Under the pieces are notes generated by a model that had not been told where the DNA came from, ran no database searches, and saw only the letters and a program-made list of their open reading frames with translations. Positions 1-7,526 of a DNA stretch of 7,526 bases are shown one piece after another. The DNA is taken from assembly GCA_030067055.1 (NCBI GenBank), contig JASJAL010000425.1, forward strand, positions 1 through 7,526, in the 5' to 3' direction. A program made the position numbers and the translations under genes. Position 1 is the first letter of the stretch; every line of letters begins with the position of its first letter. This stretch comes from Kiloniellales bacterium. Lineage in GTDB: Bacteria > Pseudomonadota > Alphaproteobacteria > Kiloniellales > JAKSBE01.

Positions 1-1405
<1,405 letters not shown>

Positions 1406-1594
1406 GCCTTGGGAAGGTACCGCACCGCAATTGCCACACAGGCCGCGGAATCCCTGAATGTCCCGACCGGGCTGCATTCGGTCCAAGGGCGTCAAACCCG
1501 GCGCAAAGACCTTCTCGCCGGCCACGCTGCCAGCGCAAGGACGCAAGGATGTTTCGATTCGGTGGGCCGATGTCCTAGGGTTTCGGCGACCCGA

Positions 1595-1945
1595 TCACTG
1601 AACGGGGACCGAAGGCTCTCTAGGCTCGGGCGGTGCGCTTTCCTCGGTCTCTGCTGGCGCAACTTCGCCCTGGGGCGGCGCATCGAGGATCGAGCCCGCC
1701 TCCCTGTCGCCGCCGGCCATGAGGGTCAAGGTCAGGCTGGTGACCATGAAACAGGCCGCCAGGATCGCCGTGGTCCGGGTCAGGAGATTGGCAGTACCGC
1801 GGCCGGTCAGGAAACCGCCCATGCCGCCGCCCCCGCCGCCGCCGCCGCCTATTCCAAGGCCACCACCTTCGCTCTTTTGGAGCAGGACGGTGGCGATCAG
1901 GGCGATCGCAAGCAGGAGATGGATGACGAGGAGGACGGTGGTCAT
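1595..1945 (-). CDS. secG: Preprotein translocase subunit SecG
   Basis: SecG is the small, non-essential partner of SecY and SecE in the inner-membrane Sec channel and assists SecA-driven export. The 116-residue product has two hydrophobic segments (about 3-21 and 57-77). Between them is the family signature LLQKSEGGGLG (21-31), then an uninterrupted run of nine glycines (33-41), then FLTGRGTANLLTRTT (45-59), typical of alphaproteobacterial SecG. After the second segment comes an acidic, proline-rich tail (about 80-116). E. coli SecG is 110 residues, so the length is normal. I chose the ATG at 1945 because the first membrane segment begins directly after it. An upstream in-frame ATG at 2077 would add 44 arginine/proline-rich residues unlike any SecG. 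The Shine-Dalgarno match is weak. It lies 145 bases after tpiA and is probably co-transcribed with it. Confidence 0.95.
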   Translation of the reverse strand: MTTVLLVIHLLLAIALIATVLLQKSEGGGLGIGGGGGGGGGMGGFLTGRGTANLLTRTTAILAACFMVTSLTLTLMAGGDREAGSILDAPPQGEVAPAETEESAPPEPREPSVPVQ

Positions 1946-1989
1946 CGATTTGGTCTCGTAGCTCTTGTCCGGGGACGCTGGCACCGGCC

Positions 1990-2017
1990 GGGCCGGGGAA
2001 CACGTGGCCCCGGGCCC
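1990..2017. promoter_or_regulatory. GC-rich hairpin in the tpiA-secG spacer
   Basis: GGGCCGGGG (1990-1998) can pair with CCCCGGGCCC (2008-2017), giving nine G-C pairs with one bulged base and a 9-base loop that contains CACGTG. A 12-base perfect palindrome of alternating CCC/GGG blocks (2009-2020) overlaps the right arm. No T-run follows it on the minus strand, so it is not a classical intrinsic terminator for tpiA. It could slow transcription, limit read-through into secG, or protect the 3' end of a processed tpiA mRNA. Confidence 0.35.
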
Positions 2018-2090
2018 GGGTCGGTCGCGGCAGCTTTTTACCGGCTCCGAAGGGTCCTGACCAGCCCGGATTTCCACCCCATATCGGGAC

Positions 2091-2843
2091 TTAAGCGCAG
2101 GCCCGGGCGATTGCCAGAAAATCCTCGGCCTTGAGGCTGGCGCCGCCGATCAGCCCGCCGTCGACGTCCGGAACGGCGAGAAGCTTGGCGGCGTTCCCCG
2201 GCTTCATCGAGCCGCCGTAGAGGATCCGAACGGCGGCCGCGGTTTCGCCGCCCAGACGGGCCTCCAGCCAGCGCCGGATTGCGGCGTGGACCTCGCCGAC
2301 CTCCGAGGTGCCCGGAGTCCGGCCGCTGCCGATGGCCCAAACCGGCTCGTAGGCGATCACAAGCGCCTGCCCGGAGCCGAGATCAGGCAGGGAGCCGGCC
2401 AATTGCGCCTCGACCACGGCCACGGTGCGGCCGGCGTCCCGCTCCTCCAAGGTCTCTCCGACGCAGACGATCGGGGTCAAACCCGCGGCCAGCGCCGCGC
2501 TCGCCTTGGCCCGAACCAGGGCATCGGCCTCGCCGTGGTCTTGGCGCCGTTCGGAGTGGCCGAGAATGACGTAGGCGCAGCCAGCGTCGCTCAGCATGGC
2601 CGCCGAGATATCGCCGGTGTGGGCGCCGGATTCGGCGTCGTGGCAGTCCTGGCCGCCAAGCGCGATCGGGGTCCCGGCAACCAGGCCGCCAACGGTCTCC
2701 AGCAGGCAGGCGGGCGGACAGACCAGCAGCTCGCATGTCGGCTCGGCCCCCGGAGATCCATCCAGCAGGTCCTGAGCCAGGCTCCTAGAAAAAGCCCGGG
2801 AGCCATTCATCTTCCAGTTGCCGGCGATCAGCTTGCGCCGCAT
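2091..2843 (-). CDS. tpiA: Triosephosphate isomerase
   Basis: This cytosolic enzyme interconverts dihydroxyacetone phosphate and glyceraldehyde 3-phosphate in glycolysis and gluconeogenesis. The 250-residue product has the usual length and a complete active site. Substrate-binding Asn9 and Lys11 are in AGNWKMNG (7-14), electrophilic His96 is in ILGHSERR (93-100), and the catalytic base Glu166 is in AYEPVWAIG (164-172). The flexible loop 6 reads GSGRTPGTS (172-180), and phosphate-binding residues lie in LYGGSMKP (208-215) and GLIGGASL (230-237). The ATG at 2843 is supported by a good Shine-Dalgarno sequence: AAGGA on the minus strand (2856-2852), 8 bases upstream. It is the first gene of the minus-strand set tpiA-secG-pyrG and is divergent from ppiD across a 194-base region. 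Confidence 0.98.
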   Translation of the reverse strand: MRRKLIAGNWKMNGSRAFSRSLAQDLLDGSPGAEPTCELLVCPPACLLETVGGLVAGTPIALGGQDCHDAESGAHTGDISAAMLSDAGCAYVILGHSERRQDHGEADALVRAKASAALAAGLTPIVCVGETLEERDAGRTVAVVEAQLAGSLPDLGSGQALVIAYEPVWAIGSGRTPGTSEVGEVHAAIRRWLEARLGGETAAAVRILYGGSMKPGNAAKLLAVPDVDGGLIGGASLKAEDFLAIARACA

Positions 2844-2901
2844 GGTCAGTATCCTTCTCTCGAGAGCCGATCCGGTCCCTTAGCACAGCGCCCCAAGACC
2901 C

Positions 2902-2937
2902 GCAAAGCCCGCCAGGATTTGCGTGTTGCCGGGCAAA
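2902..2937. repeat. Alternating GCAAA / TTTGC half-sites (possible operator)
   Basis: GCAAA occurs at 2902-2906, its inverse TTTGC at 2918-2922, and GCAAA again at 2933-2937. The outer bases extend the symmetry: CGCAAA (2901-2906) pairs with TTTGCG (2918-2923), and ATTTGC (2917-2922) pairs with GCAAAT (2933-2938). The gaps between half-sites are 11 and 10 bases. The right half-site lies within the spacer of the candidate ppiD promoter, and TTGCCGGGCAA (2926-2936) is itself a near-palindrome over its -35 element. I do not recognise a known regulator for this motif. Confidence 0.35.
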
Positions 2938-2954
2938 TGCCGCGACTCTAAGAT
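2926..2954 (+). promoter_or_regulatory. Candidate promoter for ppiD-trpE
   Basis: TTGCCG (2926-2931) and TAAGAT (2949-2954) are separated by exactly 17 bases, each matching the sigma-70 type consensus at 4/6 positions including the conserved TTG and final T. Transcription would begin near 2961, leaving a leader of about 77 bases before the ppiD ATG. It is the best promoter-like pair I see in this region. Confidence 0.45.
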
Positions 2955-3037
2955 GCCGCGCCTTGCGAGCCGGCGCCCCCTGCGCCGAGCCTCAACGGCG
3001 AAGCCGCGAGCCGAGACCGGGAGACCAGAGCCCCGCC

Positions 3038-4924
3038 ATGCTGACCAGCCTGCGCAAGACCGGTGCGAAGATCATCACCTTCATACTTTTCGGGCTCCTG
3101 ATCCTGAGCTTCGCCGTCTGGGGCATCGGCGACATCGTGCGCGGCCCGACGGCCAGCAACTCGGTCCTTCAGGTCGGCGATACCCAGGTGCCGCGGGAGG
3201 ACTTCGACCGAGCGCTGCGGCAATCCATGGACCGCATCCAGCAGATGCTGGGCCAGCCGCTCGACATGCGCCAAGCGCGCAGCTTCGGACTGGTCGACCA
3301 GGTCCTCGGCGAGCTGAGCAGCCGGGCCCTGTTGGATCAGCTGTCCAGCGATATGGGGCTGGTGGTCAGCGACGAGCAGCTACGCAAGGCGGTGCGCGAG
3401 ATCTCGGCCTTTCAGAACGCCGCCGGCGAATTCGACCGGGTGATCTTCGACCGGACCCTGCAGACCGCGAACATGACCGAGCGCATGCTGCTGGAACAGC
3501 TGCGCCGTGAGACCAGCCAGGATCAGATCAACGCCGCAGTGACCGAGGGGATCACCGCGCCTGGGAGCCTGGCCGAGATTCTCTACCGCTATCGCTCGGA
3601 GCAGCGGATTGCCGAGTATATCCTGCTCCCACGCTCGGGGGTCGACGCGCCGGCCGATCCCGACGAAGCGACGCTGGAGGCCTTCTACAACGACAACGGC
3701 AGCCAGTTCATGGCGCCGGAATACCGCAGCCTGTCGTACCTTCACCTCGCGGTGGCCGACATCGCTGCCGAGGTGATCATCTCCGAGGAGGATCTTAGGG
3801 CCGCCTTCGAGGAGCGCCGCGAAGATTTCGTGGTCCCGGAGCGCCGGCAGATCGAACAATTCATCCTGCCCGACGAGGCCGCGGCCAATGCTGCGGCCGA
3901 GCAGTTGGCGAGCGGTGCAGACTTCGCCGCCATCGCCGAAGAGACCACCGGGATCGCCCCGATCGACCTCGGCACCCTGACCAAGGGCGAGCTTCTGCCC
4001 GAGATCGCCGACGCGGTCTTTGCACTCGAAGCGGAGCAGGCCAGCGCACCGCTGGAATCGCCACTGGGCTGGCATCTGGTCCGGGTCGGCTCGATTGAGC
4101 CGCTCCAGGAGCCCGACTTCGAAGAGGTCCGCGACGGCCTGCAGAAGGAACTGACCGAAACCGAGGCGCTGGATCGGGTCCTGGAGTTGGCCGGTCAGCT
4201 GGACGACGACCTGGGTCGCGGTGATACCCTGGAGCAGGTCTCGGACTCTCTGGGCCTGACGGTCAAGAAGGTCGACGCCATCTCCAGGAGCGGCCGAGAC
4301 CCCGGGGACCAAGAGGTCGGGGGCCTTCCCGACACGCGGCCTTTCCTTCGCGAGGCCTTCGATCTGGAAAGCGGTGAGGAAAGCCTGGTCATCGAGACGG
4401 CCAACGGCGACTACTTCGTGGTCCGTGTCGATGGCGTCACACCGAGCGCACAGCGCCCGCTCGCCGAGGTGCGAGACGAGGTTCTCACCGCCTGGCGGGA
4501 GCAAGAGATCGACCGCCTCTTGAGCGAGAGGGCGGAAAGCCTGGCCCAGAGGCTCGGCGAGGCCGGAGACCTGGCCGGTATCGGTTCGAGTGAAGGCCTA
4601 GACCTTGCGAAAACCGAGCCGCTGCGCCGCGACGAGACCAACGCCGAGAAGGTGCCCGCACCGGAGCTGACCGCCCGGCTATTTGACGCCAAGCTGAACG
4701 GCGTGGTGACGGCGCCGGCGGCGGACGGCTACGTCGTCGCAAAGCTGATCGAGATCCTTCCCGCCGATCCGGCGGGCGATTCCGAAGGTCTTGAGGCGTT
4801 GCAGGAACAGCTTGCAGCAGGCCTCCAGCAGGACTTCATGGCCCAGTTCATCGCCGCCCTGCGCGAACGCTATGACATCACGGTGAACGAGCAGCTGGTC
4901 GATCAGCTGACCGGCAACATCTGA
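3038..4924 (+). CDS. ppiD: PpiD-like periplasmic foldase (SurA N-terminal and parvulin domains)
   Basis: PpiD-type proteins are anchored in the inner membrane and face the periplasm, where they bind and help fold proteins leaving the Sec channel. The 628-residue product matches the roughly 620-residue family. It has a short basic N-terminus, one membrane anchor (about 11-33, ending AVWGIGDIV), a SurA-type chaperone domain (about 35-225), and a parvulin-like domain (about 268-352) with LGTLTKGELLPEIADAVFAL and GWHLVRV. A long helical and beta C-terminal part follows, including GDYFVVRVDGV (457-467) and GYVVAKL (564-570). The parvulin domain keeps the late His346 but has QIEQFIL where active parvulins usually have a histidine in the first strand. 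It may therefore act as a chaperone with little isomerase activity, as reported for E. coli PpiD. I chose the ATG at 3038 because the anchor begins just after it; an upstream TTG at 2963 would add 25 non-membrane residues. It is first in an operon with trpE. Confidence 0.9.
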   Translation: MLTSLRKTGAKIITFILFGLLILSFAVWGIGDIVRGPTASNSVLQVGDTQVPREDFDRALRQSMDRIQQMLGQPLDMRQARSFGLVDQVLGELSSRALLDQLSSDMGLVVSDEQLRKAVREISAFQNAAGEFDRVIFDRTLQTANMTERMLLEQLRRETSQDQINAAVTEGITAPGSLAEILYRYRSEQRIAEYILLPRSGVDAPADPDEATLEAFYNDNGSQFMAPEYRSLSYLHLAVADIAAEVIISEEDLRAAFEERREDFVVPERRQIEQFILPDEAAANAAAEQLASGADFAAIAEETTGIAPIDLGTLTKGELLPEIADAVFALEAEQASAPLESPLGWHLVRVGSIEPLQEPDFEEVRDGLQKELTETEALDRVLELAGQLDDDLGRGDTLEQVSDSLGLTVKKVDAISRSGRDPGDQEVGGLPDTRPFLREAFDLESGEESLVIETANGDYFVVRVDGVTPSAQRPLAEVRDEVLTAWREQEIDRLLSERAESLAQRLGEAGDLAGIGSSEGLDLAKTEPLRRDETNAEKVPAPELTARLFDAKLNGVVTAPAADGYVVAKLIEILPADPAGDSEGLEALQEQLAAGLQQDFMAQFIAALRERYDITVNEQLVDQLTGNI

Positions 4925-4928
4925 CCCG

Positions 4929-6437
4929 ATGCGCGCGCAGCCCGACCTCGCGGCCTTCGCCCAAGCCTACGAGGGAGGGCAGGCACAGGTCCTATCGACC
5001 ACTTTGGTCGCCGATCTCGAAACCCCGGTTTCCGCTTTCCTGAAGCTGGCCGACGGCCGGCCCAACAGCTTTCTGTTCGAATCCGTCGAAGGCGGCGCGA
5101 CCATCGGCCGCTATTCCTTCCTCGGCCGCAAGCCGGACCTGATCTGGCGCTGCCGCGAAAGCCAGGCCGAGATCAACCGCAACGCCCACTTCGACCTGCA
5201 GAGCTTCGAGCCTCTACCCGGCAAACCTCTGGAGACCCTACGGGCGCTGGTCGCGGAATCGCGGATCGACCTGCCGCCGGGCCTGCCGCCCATGGCCTCG
5301 GCACTGGTCGGCTTCATGGGCTACGACATGGTCCGGCAGATGGAACGCCTGCCGGACGAGAATCCGGACGTCCTGGGGGTGCCAGAGGCGGTCTTCCTGC
5401 GTCCCAGCGTGATCGCGGTCTTCGACCGGGTCGAGGACCTGATCACGGTCTTCTCCCCGGTCTGGCCCGACCCGGAGGTCGGCGCCAAGGCAGCCTATGC
5501 CCAGGCCTGCGAGCGGCTGTCCGACGTGGTGGTCGACTTCGAACGTTCCCTGCCCTATCGGCGCGAGCCGGTCGAGGCCGCGACGGAGCTGCCGGAGCCG
5601 CAATCCAACATGCCCCCTGAGGCCTTCCGGGCCATGGTCGAGCGCGGCAAGGAGTACATCTTCGCCGGCGACGTCTTCCAGGTCGTGCTGTCGCAGCGCT
5701 TCACCCTGCCCTTCTCGCTGCCGCCCTTCTCGCTCTACCGGGCCCTGCGCCGGCTCAACCCTTCTCCCTTCCTCTTCTTCCTCGACCTCGGGGCCTTCTC
5801 GATCGTCGGCTCTAGCCCGGAGATCCTGGTCCGGCTGCGCGAGGGCGAAGTGACGATCCGGCCCCTGGCCGGCACCCGGCCGCGCGGCCGCAACGCCGAG
5901 GAAGACCGGCAATTGTCTGAGGAACTGCTGGCCGATCCCAAGGAGCGCGCCGAGCACCTGATGCTGCTGGACCTCGGCCGCAACGACGTCGGCCGGGTGG
6001 CCAAGGTTGGGAGCGTGAAGGTCACCGAGCAGTTCACCGTCGAGTCCTACAGCCACGTCATGCACATCGTCTCCAACGTGATAGGCGACCTGGCCGAAAG
6101 CGAGGATGCCATGAGCGCGCTGGTCGCCGGCTTCCCGGCCGGCACGGTCTCCGGTGCACCCAAGGTCCGGGCCATGGAGATCATCGACGAGCTGGAACCG
6201 GAGCGGCGCAGCATCTATGCCGGAACCGTTGGCTACTTCGGGGCTGGCGGCGCCATGGACACCTGCATCGCTCTGCGCACCGCCCTGGTCAAGGACGGCA
6301 AGGTCCAGATCCAGGCCGGCGGCGGCATCGTCGCCGACAGCGACCCGGAAGCCGAATTCCAGGAGAGCTGCAACAAGGCGCGCGCGGTGATCCGGGCCGC
6401 CGAGGAAGCCATGCGCTACGCGGCTCAGAGGGGTTGA
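4929..6437 (+). CDS. trpE: Anthranilate synthase component I
   Basis: TrpE turns chorismate and ammonia into anthranilate, the first step of tryptophan synthesis, in the cytosol; TrpG normally supplies the ammonia from glutamine. The 502 residues match the family length. The N-terminal domain carries the tryptophan feedback motif as FLFESVEGG (48-56, with Ser52), where LLES is usual. The chorismate-binding domain has FQVVLSQRF (250-258), IVGSSPEILV (292-301), RPLAGTRPRG (311-320), DPKERAEHLMLLDLGRND (336-353), SYSHVMHIVS with the conserved His379 (373-382), GFPAGTVSGAPK (401-412) and QAGGGIVADSDP (462-473). The feedback motif and the N-terminal domain favour TrpE over PabB. The ATG lies 4 bases after the ppiD stop with no clear Shine-Dalgarno sequence, so translation is probably coupled to ppiD. 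This spacing leaves no room for a trp leader peptide or attenuator. No trpG follows in the window. Confidence 0.97.
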   Translation: MRAQPDLAAFAQAYEGGQAQVLSTTLVADLETPVSAFLKLADGRPNSFLFESVEGGATIGRYSFLGRKPDLIWRCRESQAEINRNAHFDLQSFEPLPGKPLETLRALVAESRIDLPPGLPPMASALVGFMGYDMVRQMERLPDENPDVLGVPEAVFLRPSVIAVFDRVEDLITVFSPVWPDPEVGAKAAYAQACERLSDVVVDFERSLPYRREPVEAATELPEPQSNMPPEAFRAMVERGKEYIFAGDVFQVVLSQRFTLPFSLPPFSLYRALRRLNPSPFLFFLDLGAFSIVGSSPEILVRLREGEVTIRPLAGTRPRGRNAEEDRQLSEELLADPKERAEHLMLLDLGRNDVGRVAKVGSVKVTEQFTVESYSHVMHIVSNVIGDLAESEDAMSALVAGFPAGTVSGAPKVRAMEIIDELEPERRSIYAGTVGYFGAGGAMDTCIALRTALVKDGKVQIQAGGGIVADSDPEAEFQESCNKARAVIRAAEEAMRYAAQRG

Positions 6438-6440
6438 TCG

Positions 6441-6466
6441 GCGCCGTCAGCCAGAGACGTTGGCGC
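6441..6466. terminator. Weak hairpin at the trpE / deacetylase convergence
   Basis: GCGCC (6441-6445) can pair with GGCGC (6462-6466), and GTC (6446-6448) with GAC (6456-6458). This leaves a 7-base loop and a 3-base bulge. It spans the stop codon of the minus-strand gene, 3 bases after trpE ends. No T-run follows on either strand, so termination here is uncertain and may depend on Rho. Confidence 0.2.
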
Positions 6467-7526
6467 GGCCCACGATGTTGCTGATCGGGACGAAAACGAA
6501 GCCGCGGGCCTTTGCCTCTGGGATCCAGGCCTCCAGCACCTCGATCGTTTCGCTGTAGGGATGGCCGATGCCGACGGCGTAGCCGCGGCGGCTGGCAAGG
6601 CGCTCGAGCTTTGCGAGCTGAATCCGGATTTTCTCGGCTTCCGGCGTGTTGTCGATGAAAACGTCGCGACGGACGAAAGGGACCCCGGCCGCCTCGGCGA
6701 CCTGCCCGCCGACGCTGTCCGAGACGGTCTGAGAATCGAGGAACATGAGCCCGCGCCGCCTAAGCGCCGTCATGACCTGGGTCATTTCCGGCGCCGAGGC
6801 CGTGAAGCGGCTTCCCATGTGGTTGTTGATTCCGACGTAGCCCTCGAAGCGGGTCAACCCCCAGTCGATTCGCTGGGCGAGATCGGCCTTGCTCATGCCC
6901 GTGGTCAGGACGTTCGGTCCCGCATCGGTCGAACGGTCCCTGGGCTCCATGGGCATGTGCACCAGAAGCTCGTGGCCGGCCTCCCTGGCGCTCCGGGTCA
7001 GGCGCTCAAGATCGTAGCCGTAGGTCATGAAGGCCATGGAGAGCGGTGCCGGCAAGGCGATCGCCTTGCGGGTGTTCGGCAGATTGAGCGCCAGGTCGTC
7101 CAGGACGATGGCGATCGCCGGGCGGTCCCCGAGCGCCGCCACCTGGACGGCATGGCGCTGCCAGGCCGGCATCGGTTCCTGAGTCGGGTTCACGTGGGCC
7201 AGCTGCGTCGGCTTCTCGACCGGTTCCGGCTCTGGCGCCAGCGGCGCCGGATCTAACGGAATCGGCGGCCCAGGATCCTCGGAAAGAGCGCCGATCTCTG
7301 CGGCGGGGGGAGTTGAATCCGGCACCGCCACTGGCGCGCTTTCGGCTGCGCTCGGCGGGGGAACCTTCGCGCTCGCCTTGGCGGGAAGGAATACCGTCAG
7401 GGCATGCTTGGAAGGCTCGCGACGCCACATGCCGGACGCCGGCTTTTCTAACGCGGTCCTTTCCAAGGCTGCCAGCCTCGTCTCGAAATCCTGACGGGCG
7501 ATCTGGGTGCCGACCACGGAGCCGAT
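6447..7526 (-). CDS. Divergent polysaccharide deacetylase family protein (YibQ/DUF610), N-terminus cut by window edge
   Basis: This family has the fold of NodB-like polysaccharide deacetylases but diverged motifs. Its members are envelope proteins whose substrate is poorly defined, so I assign no reaction. The window shows 359 residues, and the frame is open to the right edge, so the true start lies outside. A GTG at 7517 is the first possible start inside but is unlikely to be real. Counting from the edge, the first residues (IGSVVGTQ) look like the end of a membrane anchor. A proline/alanine-rich linker follows (about 45-120), then the catalytic-type domain from about 135. Family motifs include AIVLDDLALN (138-147), VHMPMEP (189-195), GYVGINNHMGSRFT (229-242), FLDSQT (262-267), FIDN (290-293) and GIGHPYSETIEVLE (319-332). 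The acidic, histidine and asparagine residues expected at the metal site are present. It converges on trpE with a 9-base gap. Confidence 0.9.
   Translation of the reverse strand: MGSVVGTQIARQDFETRLAALERTALEKPASGMWRREPSKHALTVFLPAKASAKVPPPSAAESAPVAVPDSTPPAAEIGALSEDPGPPIPLDPAPLAPEPEPVEKPTQLAHVNPTQEPMPAWQRHAVQVAALGDRPAIAIVLDDLALNLPNTRKAIALPAPLSMAFMTYGYDLERLTRSAREAGHELLVHMPMEPRDRSTDAGPNVLTTGMSKADLAQRIDWGLTRFEGYVGINNHMGSRFTASAPEMTQVMTALRRRGLMFLDSQTVSDSVGGQVAEAAGVPFVRRDVFIDNTPEAEKIRIQLAKLERLASRRGYAVGIGHPYSETIEVLEAWIPEAKARGFVFVPISNIVGRANVSG

Larger units (their letters stand above)
2844..3037. promoter_or_regulatory. Divergent tpiA / ppiD promoter region
   Basis: This 194-base noncoding stretch must drive tpiA leftwards and ppiD-trpE rightwards. 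The ppiD side has a fair sigma-70 type promoter (2926-2954). On the tpiA side the minus strand reads TGCTAA at 2885-2880, a possible -10 element. A TTTGCG (2906-2901) lies upstream at a short 15-base spacing, so this assignment is weak. Three GCAAA/TTTGC half-sites lie in the middle of the region. The 75 bases just before ppiD are very GC-rich and have a weak purine run (AGAG, 3027-3030) 7 bases from its ATG. Confidence 0.6.

Noticed and set aside
1534..1549. Tandem 8-base repeat CGCAAGGA, twice
   Set aside because: It is only two copies, with no link to a promoter or gene boundary, and could be simple slippage.
1945..2077. Longer SecG with a 44-residue N-terminal extension
   Set aside because: The extension is arginine/proline-rich spacer sequence. 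The ATG at 1945 directly precedes the first membrane segment, as in known SecG proteins.
3380..4504. Long minus-strand open frame (374 codons) opposite ppiD
   Set aside because: It mirrors the codon bias of ppiD on the other strand, has no recognisable motifs, and lies wholly inside a supported gene.
4860..4928. trp leader peptide or attenuator before trpE
   Set aside because: The trpE start lies 4 bases after ppiD, and the upstream sequence is ppiD coding DNA without tandem Trp codons.
5238..6065. Minus-strand open frame (275 codons) opposite trpE
   Set aside because: It lies inside the chorismate-binding domain of trpE. Its low-complexity acidic/glycine composition is typical of a shadow frame.
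6561..7256. Plus-strand open frame (231 codons) opposite the deacetylase gene
   Set aside because: It is antisense to a conserved domain with clear motifs and has no independent sign of coding.

Overview
This window is ordinary core-genome DNA from a GC-rich Gram-negative bacterium, most likely an alphaproteobacterium of the Rhodospirillales type. I infer this from the strong GC bias at third codon positions, the tpiA-secG-pyrG gene order, the style of the SecG and PpiD sequences, and the pairing of ppiD with trpE. No database search was possible, so the taxon is an inference.

Layout. Positions 1-1368 (minus) hold the first 456 codons of pyrG (CTP synthase), cut by the left edge. Positions 1369-1594 are a noncoding pyrG leader. 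Positions 1595-1945 (minus) are secG. Positions 1946-2090 are a spacer with a very GC-rich hairpin. Positions 2091-2843 (minus) are tpiA. Positions 2844-3037 are a divergent promoter region. Positions 3038-4924 (plus) are a ppiD-like periplasmic foldase gene, followed 4 bases later by trpE (4929-6437, plus). Only 9 bases separate trpE from a convergent gene for a divergent polysaccharide deacetylase (YibQ/DUF610 family), which runs off the right edge (6447-7526, minus).

How the genes relate. The minus-strand set tpiA-secG-pyrG joins glycolysis, the Sec translocon and CTP synthesis. This is a housekeeping cluster conserved by position rather than by pathway. The plus-strand set ppiD-trpE joins an inner-membrane-anchored chaperone for Sec-exported proteins with the first enzyme of tryptophan synthesis. 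TrpE needs the glutaminase subunit TrpG, which is not in this window. The deacetylase belongs to envelope maintenance.

I found no mobile element, CRISPR array, tRNA, rRNA or convincing new biological system. The points worth a second look are regulatory. pyrG has no Shine-Dalgarno sequence but has a perfect inverted repeat touching its start codon and a possible leaderless promoter. The tpiA/ppiD divergent region carries alternating GCAAA/TTTGC half-sites over a plausible ppiD promoter. trpE appears coupled to ppiD and separated from trpG.
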